64,000 nucleotides of DNA from Devosia beringensis (GCF_014926585.1 NZ_CP045422.1:1156501-1220500); one strand, 5' to 3'; shown: positions 17,404-27,617, numbered from the stretch's first letter. Notes: generated by a model from the letters alone, not told the origin. Numbers and translations are program-made.

Positions 17404-18156
17404 ATGCTGACTATGGACAAGCGGATACTGCAGGCGCCGGTGATGTATGGCGATGCGCTGCCCACCGGGGCGGCCAAGCTGGCGGTGGACCTGCTGGGAC
17501 GCCGGATCGCCAATGGCAGCTATCTGCCCGGCGAGATCATGCCGACCGAACCGGCGCTGGCGGAGTCGCTGCAGGTCAGCCGCGCCACAATTCGTGATGC
17601 CATCAAGGTGCTGTCGGGCAAGGGCCTGGTACGGACCGCCCGGCGCTATGGCACGCGGGTGCGCCCGGTCGAGGAATGGAACCTGCTCGATTCCGACGTC
17701 GTGGCCTGGCACGAGCCGGGGCATCCGCGGCTGATGACCATGTTCATCGAAACCACCGAATTGCGCATCATCCTCGAACCGGCGGCCGCCGAACTGGCGG
17801 CGCAGCGGGCCACGGCGGCGCAGATCGCCACCATTGTCGAAGCGGCGCAGGCAATGCATCCCGAACAGGGCGATGCGCAGGAAATGTTCGCGGCGGACTG
17901 CCGGTTTCACGCCACCATTCTGGACGCGACGGGCAATGGCATGCTGCGCCAGATGCGGCCGCTGATCGTCACCATGCTGCGGGTGTCGTATGATTTCGCG
18001 GTGCTGCAGCACGACGTGGTGCCGTCGCGCGACGGCCATATCCGGGTGGCCGAGGCCATCGCGGCGCGCCAGGGCGAGACGGCACGGGTGGAAATGGCCC
18101 GCATGCTGGAACTCAACCGCCGCGACGCCCTGAGCATCGGCGCGCGGCTGGGCTGA
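17404..18156 (+). CDS. GntR-family transcriptional regulator, FCD domain
   Basis: A 250-residue protein; the ATG at 17404 is used, but an ATG three codons later is equally possible as neither has a clear ribosome site. The winged helix spans about residues 20-85 with LPGEIMPTEPALAESLQVSRATIRDAIKVLSGKGLV, a standard GntR helix-turn-helix. The FCD domain follows with LRIILEPAAAELAA, then DCRFHATIL and the late His in RDGHIRVAEAI, the residues that usually bind a metal and a carboxylate effector. It is divergent from the CUT1 transporter operon and is probably its local, ligand-responsive regulator. It converges with the siderophore reductase gene with 11 bases between the two stops. Confidence 0.91.
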   Translation: MLTMDKRILQAPVMYGDALPTGAAKLAVDLLGRRIANGSYLPGEIMPTEPALAESLQVSRATIRDAIKVLSGKGLVRTARRYGTRVRPVEEWNLLDSDVVAWHEPGHPRLMTMFIETTELRIILEPAAAELAAQRATAAQIATIVEAAQAMHPEQGDAQEMFAADCRFHATILDATGNGMLRQMRPLIVTMLRVSYDFAVLQHDVVPSRDGHIRVAEAIAARQGETARVEMARMLELNRRDALSIGARLG

Positions 18157-18167
18157 GTGGCGCCGGG

Positions 18168-19073
18168 TCAGTCATAGACCTTACCGAGGCGCCAATAGCC
18201 CATGAGGTTGAGCGCGCGGCGGTCGAGGCCGCGCTGCTTGACCAGAAAAGTCCGCAGCGCCATCACGGCGGCGGATTCAGCGGCGATCCAGGCATAGAAA
18301 TCGCCGTCGCTGGTCTCGGCCTGGTCCCAGGGCACGACGCGGTCGATGTCGATATCTTCCAGCCCCTCGTTGGCACGGGTGGTCGCTTGCGGCAGCGTGG
18401 CGGTCTGTATGGCGGCGAGCAGCAGGTCGCCGGGGCGGGTTGCAGCGCCAGCGGCGTCGCGGGGCAGCCAGCGCAGGTCGAGCCCGGGCCAAGCCGGCAG
18501 GTCAATCTGGCCCTGGGCGGTGGGGATTTCGATGAAGGCCTCGACGCTGGGTCGGTCTGAGCGGGACGCCAGTTGCTCGAGAATGCCGGCCAGAGCGGGC
18601 AATGCCGTTTCGTCGGCGGCCAGCAGGATGTGGCGGGCCGAGGCGGGCGGCTTCCACTCATAGCCGCCGATCTCGCCCTGGGCGTGGCGGTTGGGCGCCG
18701 ACATTTGCAGGCGATCGCCAGGCCGAGCATGGAGGGCCCAGCGCGAGGCCGGGCCGGTTTCGCCATGCAGCACGAAATCGACGTCGAGCTCGCCAGAATC
18801 GGCGCGCAGATGGCGGATGGTGTAGCTGCGCATGGGCACGCGCTGGTCGGGTGGCAGGGCCTTGTAGTCCTTGTACCAGTCGCCGGTCGAGGACAGCGCG
18901 GGCGGCTGGCCATCGGTGCCGGGGAAGAAGATCTTGATGCGCTGGTCGGGCGCCAGCGTGGTCATGTCGGCAATCTCTGGACCGGCAAAGGTCAGGCGCC
19001 GCAGATGGGCGGAGAGGTCCGCGGTGCGGGCCAGGGCGACGTTGAAGATGCGGTAGGGGCGCGTACTGGTCAT
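18168..19073 (-). CDS. Siderophore-interacting protein (ferric-siderophore reductase, ViuB type)
   Basis: A 301-residue cytoplasmic flavoprotein. The FAD-binding half includes RSYTIR and DFVLHGETGPASRWA, both characteristic of the SIP family, where they hold the flavin. The C-terminal half resembles the NAD(P)H-binding domain (ILLAADETALPALAGILEQL) and ends with FLVKQRGLDRRALNLMGYWRLGK, a segment typical of SIP enzymes. It reduces Fe(III) in imported siderophore so that Fe(II) is released. The start overlaps the stop of the ATPase gene upstream (ATGA), making it the last gene of the iron-import operon. Confidence 0.93.
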   Translation of the reverse strand: MTSTRPYRIFNVALARTADLSAHLRRLTFAGPEIADMTTLAPDQRIKIFFPGTDGQPPALSSTGDWYKDYKALPPDQRVPMRSYTIRHLRADSGELDVDFVLHGETGPASRWALHARPGDRLQMSAPNRHAQGEIGGYEWKPPASARHILLAADETALPALAGILEQLASRSDRPSVEAFIEIPTAQGQIDLPAWPGLDLRWLPRDAAGAATRPGDLLLAAIQTATLPQATTRANEGLEDIDIDRVVPWDQAETSDGDFYAWIAAESAAVMALRTFLVKQRGLDRRALNLMGYWRLGKVYD

Positions 19074-19888
19074 GGCTGCGCGGCCGTGTCGCCGGCATGG
19101 TGGCGACCGATGGGCACGATCAGCGGCGTGCCCGAGACCGGGTCGGGCACCACGCGGGCGGCGAGGTTGAAGACCTCGGCAACCAAGGCCTCGGTGACCA
19201 CGTCCGAGGGCGCGCCTTCGGCAACCAGGCGCCCGTCCTTCATGGCCACGATATGGTCGGCATAGCGACAGGCGAGGTTGAGGTCGTGCAGCACCACGAC
19301 CACGGTGCGGCCGGCATGGCGCACCAGATCGGTCAGCAGGTCGAGCACTTCGACCTGGTGGTGGATATCGAGAAAGGTGGTCGGTTCATCGAGCAGCAGC
19401 AGATCGGTGCCCTGGGCCAGGGCCATGGCGATCCAGACGCGCTGGCGCTGGCCGCCCGACAGGGCATCGACGGGCTGATCGGCAAAATCGGCCATGTCGG
19501 TGGCGGCCAGGGCCGCGGCCACCGCCAGGTCATCGTCGTGGCTGAGACGGCGGAACCAGCCCTGATGCGGATAGCGGCCGCGCCCCACCAGATCGGCGAC
19601 GAGTATGCCCTCGGGCGCGGTGGGCGACTGGGGCAAGACGCCCATAATGGTGGCGACCTGCCGCGTCGAAAGCGCATGGATCGACTTGCCATTGAGCAGC
19701 ACCGTGCCGTCGCGCGGCGCCAGCAGGCGCGAGAGGCCGCGCAGCAAGGTGGACTTGCCCGAAGCGTTGGCGCCGATGATGACCGTCAACTTGCCCTGGG
19801 GTACGGCGAAATCGAGCCCGGTGACGATATCGCGGTCGTCATAGCCGAGGCTGAGGCCTTGGGCGGCAAGGGTGTGGGCGGTGGTCAC
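19070..19888 (-). CDS. Iron-siderophore ABC transporter ATPase, FecE/FhuC type
   Basis: A 272-residue ATPase with a GTG start. Walker A GANASGKST is at 39-47, followed by the Q-loop in MGVLPQSPTAPEG, the signature LSGGQRQRVWIAMALAQ near residue 140, and Walker B LLLLDEPTTFLDIHHQ, the version found in siderophore and vitamin B12 importers. It drives ferric siderophore across the inner membrane with the two FecCD-type permeases encoded immediately upstream. The 16-base gap and conserved order indicate one operon. Confidence 0.94.
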   Translation of the reverse strand: MTTAHTLAAQGLSLGYDDRDIVTGLDFAVPQGKLTVIIGANASGKSTLLRGLSRLLAPRDGTVLLNGKSIHALSTRQVATIMGVLPQSPTAPEGILVADLVGRGRYPHQGWFRRLSHDDDLAVAAALAATDMADFADQPVDALSGGQRQRVWIAMALAQGTDLLLLDEPTTFLDIHHQVEVLDLLTDLVRHAGRTVVVVLHDLNLACRYADHIVAMKDGRLVAEGAPSDVVTEALVAEVFNLAARVVPDPVSGTPLIVPIGRHHAGDTAAQP

Positions 19889-19904
19889 GTTTGGCTATCC
19901 ATGG

Positions 19905-20960
19905 CTAGAGGTTGCCGGCACGGTTGGCGCTGATCAGGAGCCAGATCAGGAACAGGGCGCCGAACAGACCGGTGACGACGCCGACGGGCAACTGCGTGGC
20001 CGGCAGGGCATGCTGGGCGAGGAGATCGGCGCCCAGCATGGTGATGGCACCCACCAGCATGGCGGGCAGCAGGACGGGGCGGCCGGCACCAAGCAGCTGG
20101 CGCGCAATCGGGCCGGCGACAAAGGCCACGAAAGCAACAGGCCCCACGGCAGCGGTGGCAAACGCGGCGAGTGCAACACCGGTGAGCATGAGCCCCAGCC
20201 GGGTCAGCTCGACCCGAGCGCCCAGGGCCCGGGCGGTATCGTCGCCCAGCTGCAGAACAAAGAGGGCGCGCGACAGCAGCAAGGCAGCCGGTACCAGCAC
20301 GACGAGCGCGAGGGCGAGCGGGCCGATCTGCGCGGTACCGGCAGCATTGAGACTGCCGACCAGCCAGGTCAGCGCCTCCTGCACCTGGGTCAGGCGGGCG
20401 CGGGTGAAGAGATAGGCAATGCAGGCGGAGAGGATTGCCGCCATGGCGATGCCGATGAGCACGATACGATAGGGGCCAACGCCGTCGCGCCAGGCCAGGG
20501 CATAGATGGCCAAGGCCGTCAGAAAGGCACCGGCCAGAGCGCCGAGGGCCAGCGGCGTGCCGCTCCAGCCGAGCACGATGATGCAGAACACCGCCGCGGC
20601 GCTGGCACCCTGGGAAATGCCGATAATGTCGGGACTGGCCAGCGGATTGCGCAGCAGAGTCTGGAAGATGGCGCCCGATAGCGCAAAGGCGGCGCCCGAC
20701 AGGACGGCAAGCAGGGCGCGCGGCAGGCGGACACTGAGGACGATGAAGTCTATGCCCGGATTGGTAACGCCTGTCAGCGGCGAGAGCAGCGCACCGACGA
20801 GGTCGGGCAGCGGCACGGGATAATCGCCCAGCGCCAGGGCCAAAGCAAAGGCGATGAGGAGCATGGCGGCAAGGGCGAGGCAGACCCGCCGGGTATGGCG
20901 CGACAGGTTGTGGCGGATCTGCCGGATGGCGGCGGTATCGCGTTGTGCGGTGATGGCCAT
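19905..20960 (-). CDS. Iron-siderophore ABC transporter permease, FecCD family
   Basis: A 351-residue membrane protein with about ten helices; the first begins near residue 27. Family motifs include LPRALLAVLSGAAFALSGAIFQTLLRNPLASPDIIGISQGA and a C-terminal AVGPVAFVAFVAGPIARQLLG, part of the substrate channel and ATPase contact surface. It forms a heterodimer with the other FecCD protein upstream, whose stop overlaps its start by one base. It is distinguished from the partner by a longer basic N-terminus (RQIRHNLSRHTRR). Confidence 0.94.
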   Translation of the reverse strand: MAITAQRDTAAIRQIRHNLSRHTRRVCLALAAMLLIAFALALALGDYPVPLPDLVGALLSPLTGVTNPGIDFIVLSVRLPRALLAVLSGAAFALSGAIFQTLLRNPLASPDIIGISQGASAAAVFCIIVLGWSGTPLALGALAGAFLTALAIYALAWRDGVGPYRIVLIGIAMAAILSACIAYLFTRARLTQVQEALTWLVGSLNAAGTAQIGPLALALVVLVPAALLLSRALFVLQLGDDTARALGARVELTRLGLMLTGVALAAFATAAVGPVAFVAFVAGPIARQLLGAGRPVLLPAMLVGAITMLGADLLAQHALPATQLPVGVVTGLFGALFLIWLLISANRAGNL

Positions 20961-21982
20961 CAGAGTTCGGCCAGCTTGCGACGCCGGATCAGCGCAATGA
21001 AGAAGGGGGCCCCGATCAGCGCGGTGACGATGCCGACCTGCACCTCGCCGGGCGGCGCGACGAGGCGGCCGACGACATCGGCGGCCAGCAGCAGAATGGG
21101 ACCGAGCAGCATAGAAAAGGGCAGGATCCAGCGATAGGCCGGGCCGGTCATGCCGCGCGCCAGATGCGGCACGGTGAGGCCGACAAAGGCGATGGGGCCG
21201 ACAGCGGCGGTGGCGCCGCCGGCCAGGATGATGGCGGAAAGGCCCGCCAGGACGCGGCCAAGGCCGATGCGCTGGCCGAGCCCTTTTGCCACAGCCTCAT
21301 CCATGGAGAGACCATCGAGCGTGCGGCCGAGGGCCAGCGCCAGCACGATGCCGACGAGCAGAAACGGCGCGACCTGGGTGAGTACCGCCATGTCGCGGCC
21401 GGCCAGCGCCCCGACCTGCCAGAAGCGGAACTGATCGAGCGTGGTCGGTTGGGTGAGCAGAATGGCCGAGACCACCGAGGTCAGCGCGGCGGTCACGGCG
21501 GCGCCAGCCAGTGCCAGCTTGATCGGGCTCGGGCCGTCGCGCCCGATCGAGGCCACGGCATAGACGCCGACGGTGGCCAAGGCCGCGCCGGCAAAGGCCA
21601 GCCAGATATAGTGCCGCAGGTCGGTGAGCCCGAACAGGGTGATGCCGAGCACGACAAAGAAGCTGGCGCCAGCATGGATGCCCAGGATGGACGGATCGGC
21701 CAGGGGATTGCGCGTGGCGCCCTGCAGCACGGCGCCGGCCAGGCCGAGCGCCGCGCCGACGCCCAGCCCGAGCAGGGTGCGGGGCAGGCGCAGGTCGATG
21801 ATGACAGTGTGGTCGATGACGCCGGGATCAAAGGCGGTGAGCGCCGTCCAGACCATGGACAGCGGCACCGGGCGCGCGCCCAGCGTCAGCGACAGCAGCA
21901 GCGCCGCCAGCAGGGCAAGAGCCAGCGCGGCGAGCAGCGAAATGCGCCTGTCCAATCCCCTGCCCTGTCGACGGTCAATCAA
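20960..21982 (-). CDS. Iron-siderophore ABC transporter permease, FecCD family
   Basis: A 340-residue membrane protein starting with TTG at 21982, the TTGA overlapping the stop of the binding-protein gene. It has about ten helices and the family motifs LPRTLLGLGVGAALGLAGAVLQGATRNPLADPSILGIHAGA and VGPIAFVGLTVPHLARGMTG. With its partner it makes the inner-membrane path for a ferric siderophore. The one-base overlaps on both sides indicate tight translational coupling within the operon. Confidence 0.94.
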   Translation of the reverse strand: MIDRRQGRGLDRRISLLAALALALLAALLLSLTLGARPVPLSMVWTALTAFDPGVIDHTVIIDLRLPRTLLGLGVGAALGLAGAVLQGATRNPLADPSILGIHAGASFFVVLGITLFGLTDLRHYIWLAFAGAALATVGVYAVASIGRDGPSPIKLALAGAAVTAALTSVVSAILLTQPTTLDQFRFWQVGALAGRDMAVLTQVAPFLLVGIVLALALGRTLDGLSMDEAVAKGLGQRIGLGRVLAGLSAIILAGGATAAVGPIAFVGLTVPHLARGMTGPAYRWILPFSMLLGPILLLAADVVGRLVAPPGEVQVGIVTALIGAPFFIALIRRRKLAEL

Positions 21983-22962
21983 GGCGTGGCAGCATTGCCG
22001 GCTGCCCTGGCCAGCACATCGACATAGGTCGGCAGGCCCCAGTGCAGCGACAGCACGCTGGGCGGGGAGACGGCGGCGATCTGTTCGGTGCCGACCAAAG
22101 CGGCGATGGCATCGGCCCGATATTGCGGCAGGTTCTGGATGAAGGGTTTGCCCAGGAAGGCATCGGCAATGGCCTGATCTTCGGCATAGGTGACGATGAT
22201 GTCGCTTTGGATGGAGTCGGCCAGTTCATAGCTGACCGGGAAATAGAAGGACCCATCCTGGGGCGAGAGGGCGACGACGCTGGGCGCCAGAACCAGGCCG
22301 AGATCGGTCAGGAATTTGACCCGGGAATCAGCGGCGGCATAGACGGCGAGCGCGCCGTCATAATCGTTGACGCCGGCAAAGCTGGTGCCGGCCAGTCCGG
22401 GATGGGCAGCGGCCGTCTCGGCGATGAAGGCCGTGGTGTCGGCCACCAGCTGCTCGGCTTCGGCGGATTTGCCAATGGCCTGGCCGATGGTGCGGGTAAT
22501 ATCCTGCCAGGGCGTGGTCCAGGCGTCGCCACTATAGGCGACGGTGGGCGCGATGGAACTGAGCAGGGCATATTGCTCGGCCGTGATGCCGGAATAGACG
22601 GCCAGGATCAGGTCGGGCTGCAGGGCGGCGATCTGCTCGATGGGCGGCTCGCCCGCCATGTCGAGCAGCAGGGGTCGATCCCCGCCCAGCGCCTTGAGCG
22701 CCTCATCGACCCAGGGCTGCACGCCATCCTCGCCGCCGCCATAGGACTGGAACGGCATGCCGATCGGCACCACGCCCAAAGCGATCAAGGCATCCTCGTT
22801 GCCCCAGCCCCAGGTAACGATGCGCAGCGGCGCCTTTTCGATCACTGTCTGCCCATAAGCATGGCTCAGCGTGGCCGGAAAGGCAGGCTGGGCCAAAGCC
22901 GGCAGAGGCAGCATGAGGCCAACGAGGGCGAGCCAGAAAAAGCTGCGGCGGCGGAAGGGCAT
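21979..22962 (-). CDS. Iron-siderophore periplasmic binding protein
   Basis: About 327 residues from the ATG at 22962, which has GGAG at seven bases and begins a signal peptide (MPFRRRSFFWLALVGLMLPLPALAQ). The mature sequence has the class III binding-protein pattern: TVIEKAPLRIVTWGWGNEDALIALGVVPIG, a helical backbone linking two lobes, EQIAALQPDLILAVYSGITAEQYALLSSIAPTVAY, and SDIIVTYAEDQAIADAFLG. It delivers ferric siderophore from the periplasm to the FecCD permeases. It follows tonB by about 70 bases and heads the ABC part of the iron block. A longer reading upstream would mask the signal peptide and is rejected. Confidence 0.92.
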   Translation of the reverse strand: MPFRRRSFFWLALVGLMLPLPALAQPAFPATLSHAYGQTVIEKAPLRIVTWGWGNEDALIALGVVPIGMPFQSYGGGEDGVQPWVDEALKALGGDRPLLLDMAGEPPIEQIAALQPDLILAVYSGITAEQYALLSSIAPTVAYSGDAWTTPWQDITRTIGQAIGKSAEAEQLVADTTAFIAETAAAHPGLAGTSFAGVNDYDGALAVYAAADSRVKFLTDLGLVLAPSVVALSPQDGSFYFPVSYELADSIQSDIIVTYAEDQAIADAFLGKPFIQNLPQYRADAIAALVGTEQIAAVSPPSVLSLHWGLPTYVDVLARAAGNAATP

Positions 22963-23032
22963 CGTGATCTCCGAGTTCGGCCGCACGCTAATAAATCGGA
23001 CACTCATTGTCATGTAATTTCTGGCACCAGTG

Positions 23033-23970
23033 CTAGCGCAGCGTGAAGCGGATGGAGGCGGTCAGGGTCAGGCTGCCCTGCCCCATGGTGGCCGGCGGAG
23101 CTGGGAGCGGCGAGGCGCGGCGGACGGTGTCGAGCGCCGCCTGATCGAGCGCGGCAATGCCCGAGGAGCCGGCCAAACTGACCGAGAGCACGCGGCCGGC
23201 GCTGTCGATGGCAAAGGTGATGCGGGCCACGCCCTCCTGGCCGGCGCGCTGCGCCTCGCGCGGATAGAGCTTGCGCTGATCAACGTAGCGCAGCACCTGC
23301 TGCTGCCATTGCTCGGGGGACGGTCCGGGTGCGGCGACAGCCTGTGACGGCGCAGCGGCAGGCGTTGCGGCAGGCTGGGCGGTCGGCTTTGGCCGCGCGG
23401 GCTGACGCTGCGGGCGCGGCGTGGCCGGTGTATCGAGGCGGCGCTGGCGCAGATCGGCCGACATCGTAGCCGGCATGGGCAAAGCCACGGCAGGCGCCTT
23501 GGCCTCGGGCAGAGGCTCGGGCAATAGTTCGGGCTCCGGCTCCGGCTCGGGTTCCGGCTCGGGCTCGGGCGGGGCTTTAGCCACCTCCGGTTCCGGTGGC
23601 TGTTCGACAATAGGTTCCGGCAGTTGCAGGGGCTCTTGCACAACGGGCTCGACCGGCGCAGGCGGCGGCGGTTCCGGCAGGGCGACGGGGGGCGTTGGCT
23701 CGGGCGTTGGCGGGGCCATTTCTGGCGCCGGCTCGGGCGGAGCGGGCTCCATCGCCACTTCGGGCTCGGGCATGGGGGGCAGTTCCAGCATGATGGCCGA
23801 CGCCTCAGCGAGGCTGGCTTCGCCCGTCGGTGGCGCCCAGTGGCGGGTCAGCAGCACGCCGCCCATACCGAAGGCGGCGACGACGACGACAAGGGCGAAG
23901 GCCCAGCGCGCGGCGTCGATCGCGGTCAGTCCGGCAAACTGCGCGGTGCCGATGGTTTCGCCCGACTGCA

Positions 23971-23971
<1 letters not shown>
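23033..23971 (-). CDS. tonB: TonB-family energy transducer
   Basis: A 312-residue protein. One membrane anchor lies at about residues 24-43. Next comes a long Pro/Glu-rich spacer (roughly 60-165) with an EP dipeptide run, a lower-complexity linker, and a C-terminal TonB domain (about 220-312) containing YPREAQRAGQEGVARITFAIDSAGRVLSVSLAGSSG and ending in SIRFTLR. It carries the energy of the proton gradient from ExbB-ExbD to outer-membrane receptors. The start overlaps the exbD stop (ATGA), and the receptor and transporter genes lie in the same direction, so it probably serves the local receptor. Confidence 0.93.
23532..23569. repeat. Short 6-bp tandem repeat encoding Glu-Pro dipeptides in tonB
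   Basis: Near-identical copies of GGCTCC/GGCTCG/GGTTCC code for an EPEPEP run on the minus strand. The rigid spacer spans the periplasm in TonB proteins, and such tracts can change length by slippage without breaking the frame. Confidence 0.7.
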
Positions 23972-24428
<457 letters not shown>

Positions 24429-24429
<1 letters not shown>

Positions 24430-25268
24430 CAGCGCGGCTCGCTGCGGGCTGGCAGGGTGCGGTAGTCGAGATCGCGCGAGACCAGGCGCTCGATGGCGGC
24501 GCCGGCATCAGCCAGGGTCTGGCGATAGCCGGCAATCGAGCGGGCAAAGACATTGTAGATGATCACCGCCGGAATGGCGGCGACGAGGCCCATGGCGGTG
24601 GCCAGCAGCGCCTCGGCAATGCCGGGAGCCACGACGGCCAGATTGGTGGTCTGGGATTCGGAGATGCCGATAAAGGCATTCATGATGCCCCAGACGGTGC
24701 CGAATAGCCCGACAAAAGGGGCGGTCGAGCCGATGCTGGCGAGAATGCCGGTGCCGCGCGACAGGCGCCGGGTGGCGGCGGCCTGCAGGCGCTGCAGCCG
24801 CGAGGCGATGCGATCCTTGAGGCCGTCGCCGCCAGCGGTATCGAGTGCGTCCTGGGACAGCCGCACCTCCTCGTCCGCCGCCAGCAGCAGGGTGATGCCG
24901 GCGCCGCGCCGGGTCTGCAGCGCCGTGAGGGCCTCGTCGAGCGTGCGGGACTGGGTCAAGGCTCGCAGCGTGGCACGGGCGCGCGCCTTGGCGCCGGCGA
25001 TTTCGAGCAGTTTGGCGACCAGGATCACCCAGGTGAGCAGAGCCGCGAAGGCGAGGCCGATCATGACCGCTTTGACCACCAGGTCGGCGGCCATGAACAT
25101 GGCCCAGGGGGAGAGGTCGTGCGGCAGATCGCCCAGCATGGCCGAAGGCAGGTCGGTGCCGGGCGCCGCCGACTGGGCCCAGGCCAGGCTGGCAGGGAGC
25201 AGCGCTGCGGTAAAGGTCGCGAGGGCAAGGCCGTGGCGGCGAGAAGCGGTCATGCGGGGTCCATTCAT
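24429..25268 (-). CDS. exbB: ExbB-family biopolymer transport protein
   Basis: A 279-residue inner-membrane protein with a cleavable-looking leader ([16 protein letters not shown]) and a short periplasmic region, the long form of ExbB seen in many proteobacteria. Helix 1 is at about residues 65-90. A cytoplasmic loop with the AALTAL-like helix bundle follows, then [29 protein letters not shown], the MotA/TolQ/ExbB signature, and a final helix with [24 protein letters not shown]. It forms the proton-conducting pentamer with ExbD. The start could be five codons later (25253). Confidence 0.94.
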
Positions 25269-25285
25269 CGGTAATATGCAAGCGA

Positions 25286-25309
25286 GGACGGCCGCCGCAG
25301 CGACCGTCC
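25286..25309 (-). terminator. Small stem-loop between receptor and exbB genes
   Basis: GGACGG (25286-25291) and CCGTCC (25304-25309) form a 6-bp stem with a 12-base loop in the short gap after the receptor stop on the minus strand. It may modulate read-through into exbB; the evidence is only the repeat. Confidence 0.3.
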
Positions 25310-25346
25310 CCTGTTTCGTGCGACAGCCGTACTGCCCGGTCTGGAT

Positions 25347-27479
25347 CTACCAGCTCTTGTGCAGGCTCAGGCTGGCGGTGCGGCCGGCGCCGTAACCACA
25401 GGCGGTCAGGCTCTGGCAGCTGGCGACATAGGTGGTGTCGAGGATGTTGGAGACGTTGAGGGACACACCCCAATCGTCCTTGTCGTAGCGCAGGCTGGCG
25501 TCGAACAGGGTGGTCGTCGGCAGCTTGGTGGTGTTGCTGTCGTCCGCCCAGCTCTCGCCGAGGACGCGGACACCGGCGCCCAGCACCAGACCCTCAAACG
25601 CCTCGTTGAAGGCATATTCGACGCCCAGCGAAGCGGTAAGGGTCGGCACCTGCACGGGCGACTTGCCGATCAGGGCGGCATTGCTGCTGTTGGTCACGCT
25701 GGCATCGAGGTAGGTCAGTGCGCCCATCAGCGAAACCTGATCGAAATTCAGCTGCCCCTCGACCTCGAAGCCGCGCATGTTGACCTCGCCCAGAGCGACG
25801 GACTTGCCGTAGACCAAGGGATCGGCAACGGCGAAATTGTCTCGGTTGATGTTGAATATCGAGGCAGTGATCAGGCCGTCGATGGATGTCGGCGCATATT
25901 TGATACCGACCTCAAACTGCCGGCCCTTTTCGGTTGGCAGCAACTGGTTGGCAACATTGGTTGCAATCGTCGGATTGAACGAGGTCGCATAGCTGACATA
26001 GGGCGTCAGGCCATTGTCGAACTCATAACCGAGGCCAACGCGGCCGGTGAAGGCGCCTTCGTTGGAGGCAGACGATGACCCGGCATACTTGTTGTCGAGG
26101 TTGATGCCGACCTGGTCATAGCGGCCGTTGACCGTGGCGATCACATTGCCAAAGCGCATTTGATCCTGCGCATAGATGCCGAGCTGGCGCAGGGCGATAT
26201 CGTCATTGGCATAGGTGCTGATAGTCGGGCTCACCACGCCATACTGAGGATTGAGTACATTGATGCGGGGCACGCGGACGGCGCTGTTGAAGGTTGAATC
26301 GGAACCCTGGACGGAGCTGAAGGCCACGTTCTTGTAGTCGACACCCAACAACAGCGAATGTTCCACCGGGCCGGTGTCTACGGTGCCGGCAATTTGGTTA
26401 TCAATGGTGAAGGTCAGGATATCCGTATCGTGTCGGAAGGCGACACGATCGAGCTCGTTGGCTGCGTTGAGATTGCCATAGGTGTAAAGATATTGCTCGT
26501 CGAGCGCGACGCCGGCCAGGCGGGCATTCTGCCGGACCGTCCAGGTATCGTCCAGATCGTGCTCAAGCTCATAGCCGACCATGGCCTGCCGACGATCATA
26601 GGTATCGAAGTTGGGATCGCCATAGTTGAGGTTGCGCGGAATGCGCACGCCGCCGGCGGCATCCATGGCGGTGCCGACGTAAGGCAGGAACCCGGTCGAG
26701 GTGTGATCCAGGGTGCCGCTCTGGTACTGGCCATAGACGGTCAGCTCGGTCGCGGCATCCGGTGTCCAGGTGACGCTGCCCAGCAATGAGCCCTTGAGGT
26801 CCCACGCGTTCTTGGTTTCCCAGCCACCGCCGGAAACCTTGCCGGTCAGGCGGTACGCCAGATCGCCGCTCGCATTGGCATCGCCGACATCGAAACCCGC
26901 ATAGGCGTTGCCCAAGCTGTTAATGCCGGTCTCAGTATAGCGCAGGCGCTCGCCCATGGGGCGCTTGCTGACATAGTTGATGACGCCACCGACATTGGCA
27001 CCACCATAAAGGGCCGAGGACGGGCCTTTGAGCACGTCGATGCGCTCGAGCAGGAAGGGTTCCACGAGGAAGGAGCCGAAACCGAACTGATAGAGCGGCA
27101 GATCGTCCTGAAAGATACCGGTCTGATCGGCCTGGAAGCCGCGGACACGGATCCAGTCGAAGTCGGCATCGGTGCCATAGGTCGAGGGGTTCACACCGGC
27201 AGTATAGCGCAGCGTCTCATCGGCCTTGGCGCCCGGCAGCTTGTCGAGCTGCTTGCGGCTCACCACCGATACCGACTGCGGCACGCGGGTGATGGCGACG
27301 GCCAGCTTGGAGCCGGCGGTGGTGGAAATGGCTGTAGTGGCGGCACCATCGGCCTCGACGACGATCTCGCCCAGGGCGATCGGCTGGGCCTGGGCAAAGG
27401 CGGCGCTGCCGCCCAGAGCCAGCAGGCTCGTGGTCGCCAGCAGCAGGGTGGAGATGGCGCGATAGCGCATCATGGTCAT
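25347..27479 (-). CDS. TonB-dependent siderophore receptor
   Basis: About 710 residues from the ATG at 27479. The signal peptide ends near AAFAQA, and a TonB box LGEIVVEADG follows. The plug domain (about residues 50-165) contains RVPQSVSVVSRKQL, GFQADQTGIFQDDLPLYQ and ERIDVLKGPSSALYGGANVGGVINYVSKRP, typical of the FhuA/FpvA/FoxA-type siderophore receptors. A 22-strand barrel follows, ending in SLSLHKSW with the required terminal aromatic residue. It takes up a ferric siderophore across the outer membrane. It is followed by exbB, exbD, tonB and an iron ABC transporter, so this is a self-contained uptake route. No siderophore biosynthesis genes are present here, so the ligand may be a xenosiderophore. 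Confidence 0.93.
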   Translation of the reverse strand: MTMMRYRAISTLLLATTSLLALGGSAAFAQAQPIALGEIVVEADGAATTAISTTAGSKLAVAITRVPQSVSVVSRKQLDKLPGAKADETLRYTAGVNPSTYGTDADFDWIRVRGFQADQTGIFQDDLPLYQFGFGSFLVEPFLLERIDVLKGPSSALYGGANVGGVINYVSKRPMGERLRYTETGINSLGNAYAGFDVGDANASGDLAYRLTGKVSGGGWETKNAWDLKGSLLGSVTWTPDAATELTVYGQYQSGTLDHTSTGFLPYVGTAMDAAGGVRIPRNLNYGDPNFDTYDRRQAMVGYELEHDLDDTWTVRQNARLAGVALDEQYLYTYGNLNAANELDRVAFRHDTDILTFTIDNQIAGTVDTGPVEHSLLLGVDYKNVAFSSVQGSDSTFNSAVRVPRINVLNPQYGVVSPTISTYANDDIALRQLGIYAQDQMRFGNVIATVNGRYDQVGINLDNKYAGSSSASNEGAFTGRVGLGYEFDNGLTPYVSYATSFNPTIATNVANQLLPTEKGRQFEVGIKYAPTSIDGLITASIFNINRDNFAVADPLVYGKSVALGEVNMRGFEVEGQLNFDQVSLMGALTYLDASVTNSSNAALIGKSPVQVPTLTASLGVEYAFNEAFEGLVLGAGVRVLGESWADDSNTTKLPTTTLFDASLRYDKDDWGVSLNVSNILDTTYVASCQSLTACGYGAGRTASLSLHKSW

Positions 27480-27537
27480 GTCGTGGAGCCCCCAAATGGC
27501 ACCCGCGCCCGATATGGACACGGCAAGGAATGGTCAA

Positions 27538-27559
27538 AGAATAGGTGAGTGTTTAACTC
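27538..27559 (-). promoter_or_regulatory. Candidate promoter of the siderophore receptor operon
   Basis: On the minus strand a TATTCT -10-like hexamer (27543-27538) has no good -35 in front of it; instead the inverted repeat GAGT-GTTTA-ACTC (27547-27559) occupies that place. A weak -35 plus an adjacent repeat suits activation by the AraC protein encoded next door. Inference. Confidence 0.3.
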
Positions 27560-27617
27560 AGCTATCGACTGCTGGTTTGTCGGTCCTTTGGGCGGATTGA
27601 ACGTTTTTGCGGTCTGT

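Noticed and set aside
23532..23569. CRISPR-like or minisatellite repeat
   Set aside because: The 6-bp repeats encode the Glu-Pro run of TonB in frame, an ordinary feature of the protein.
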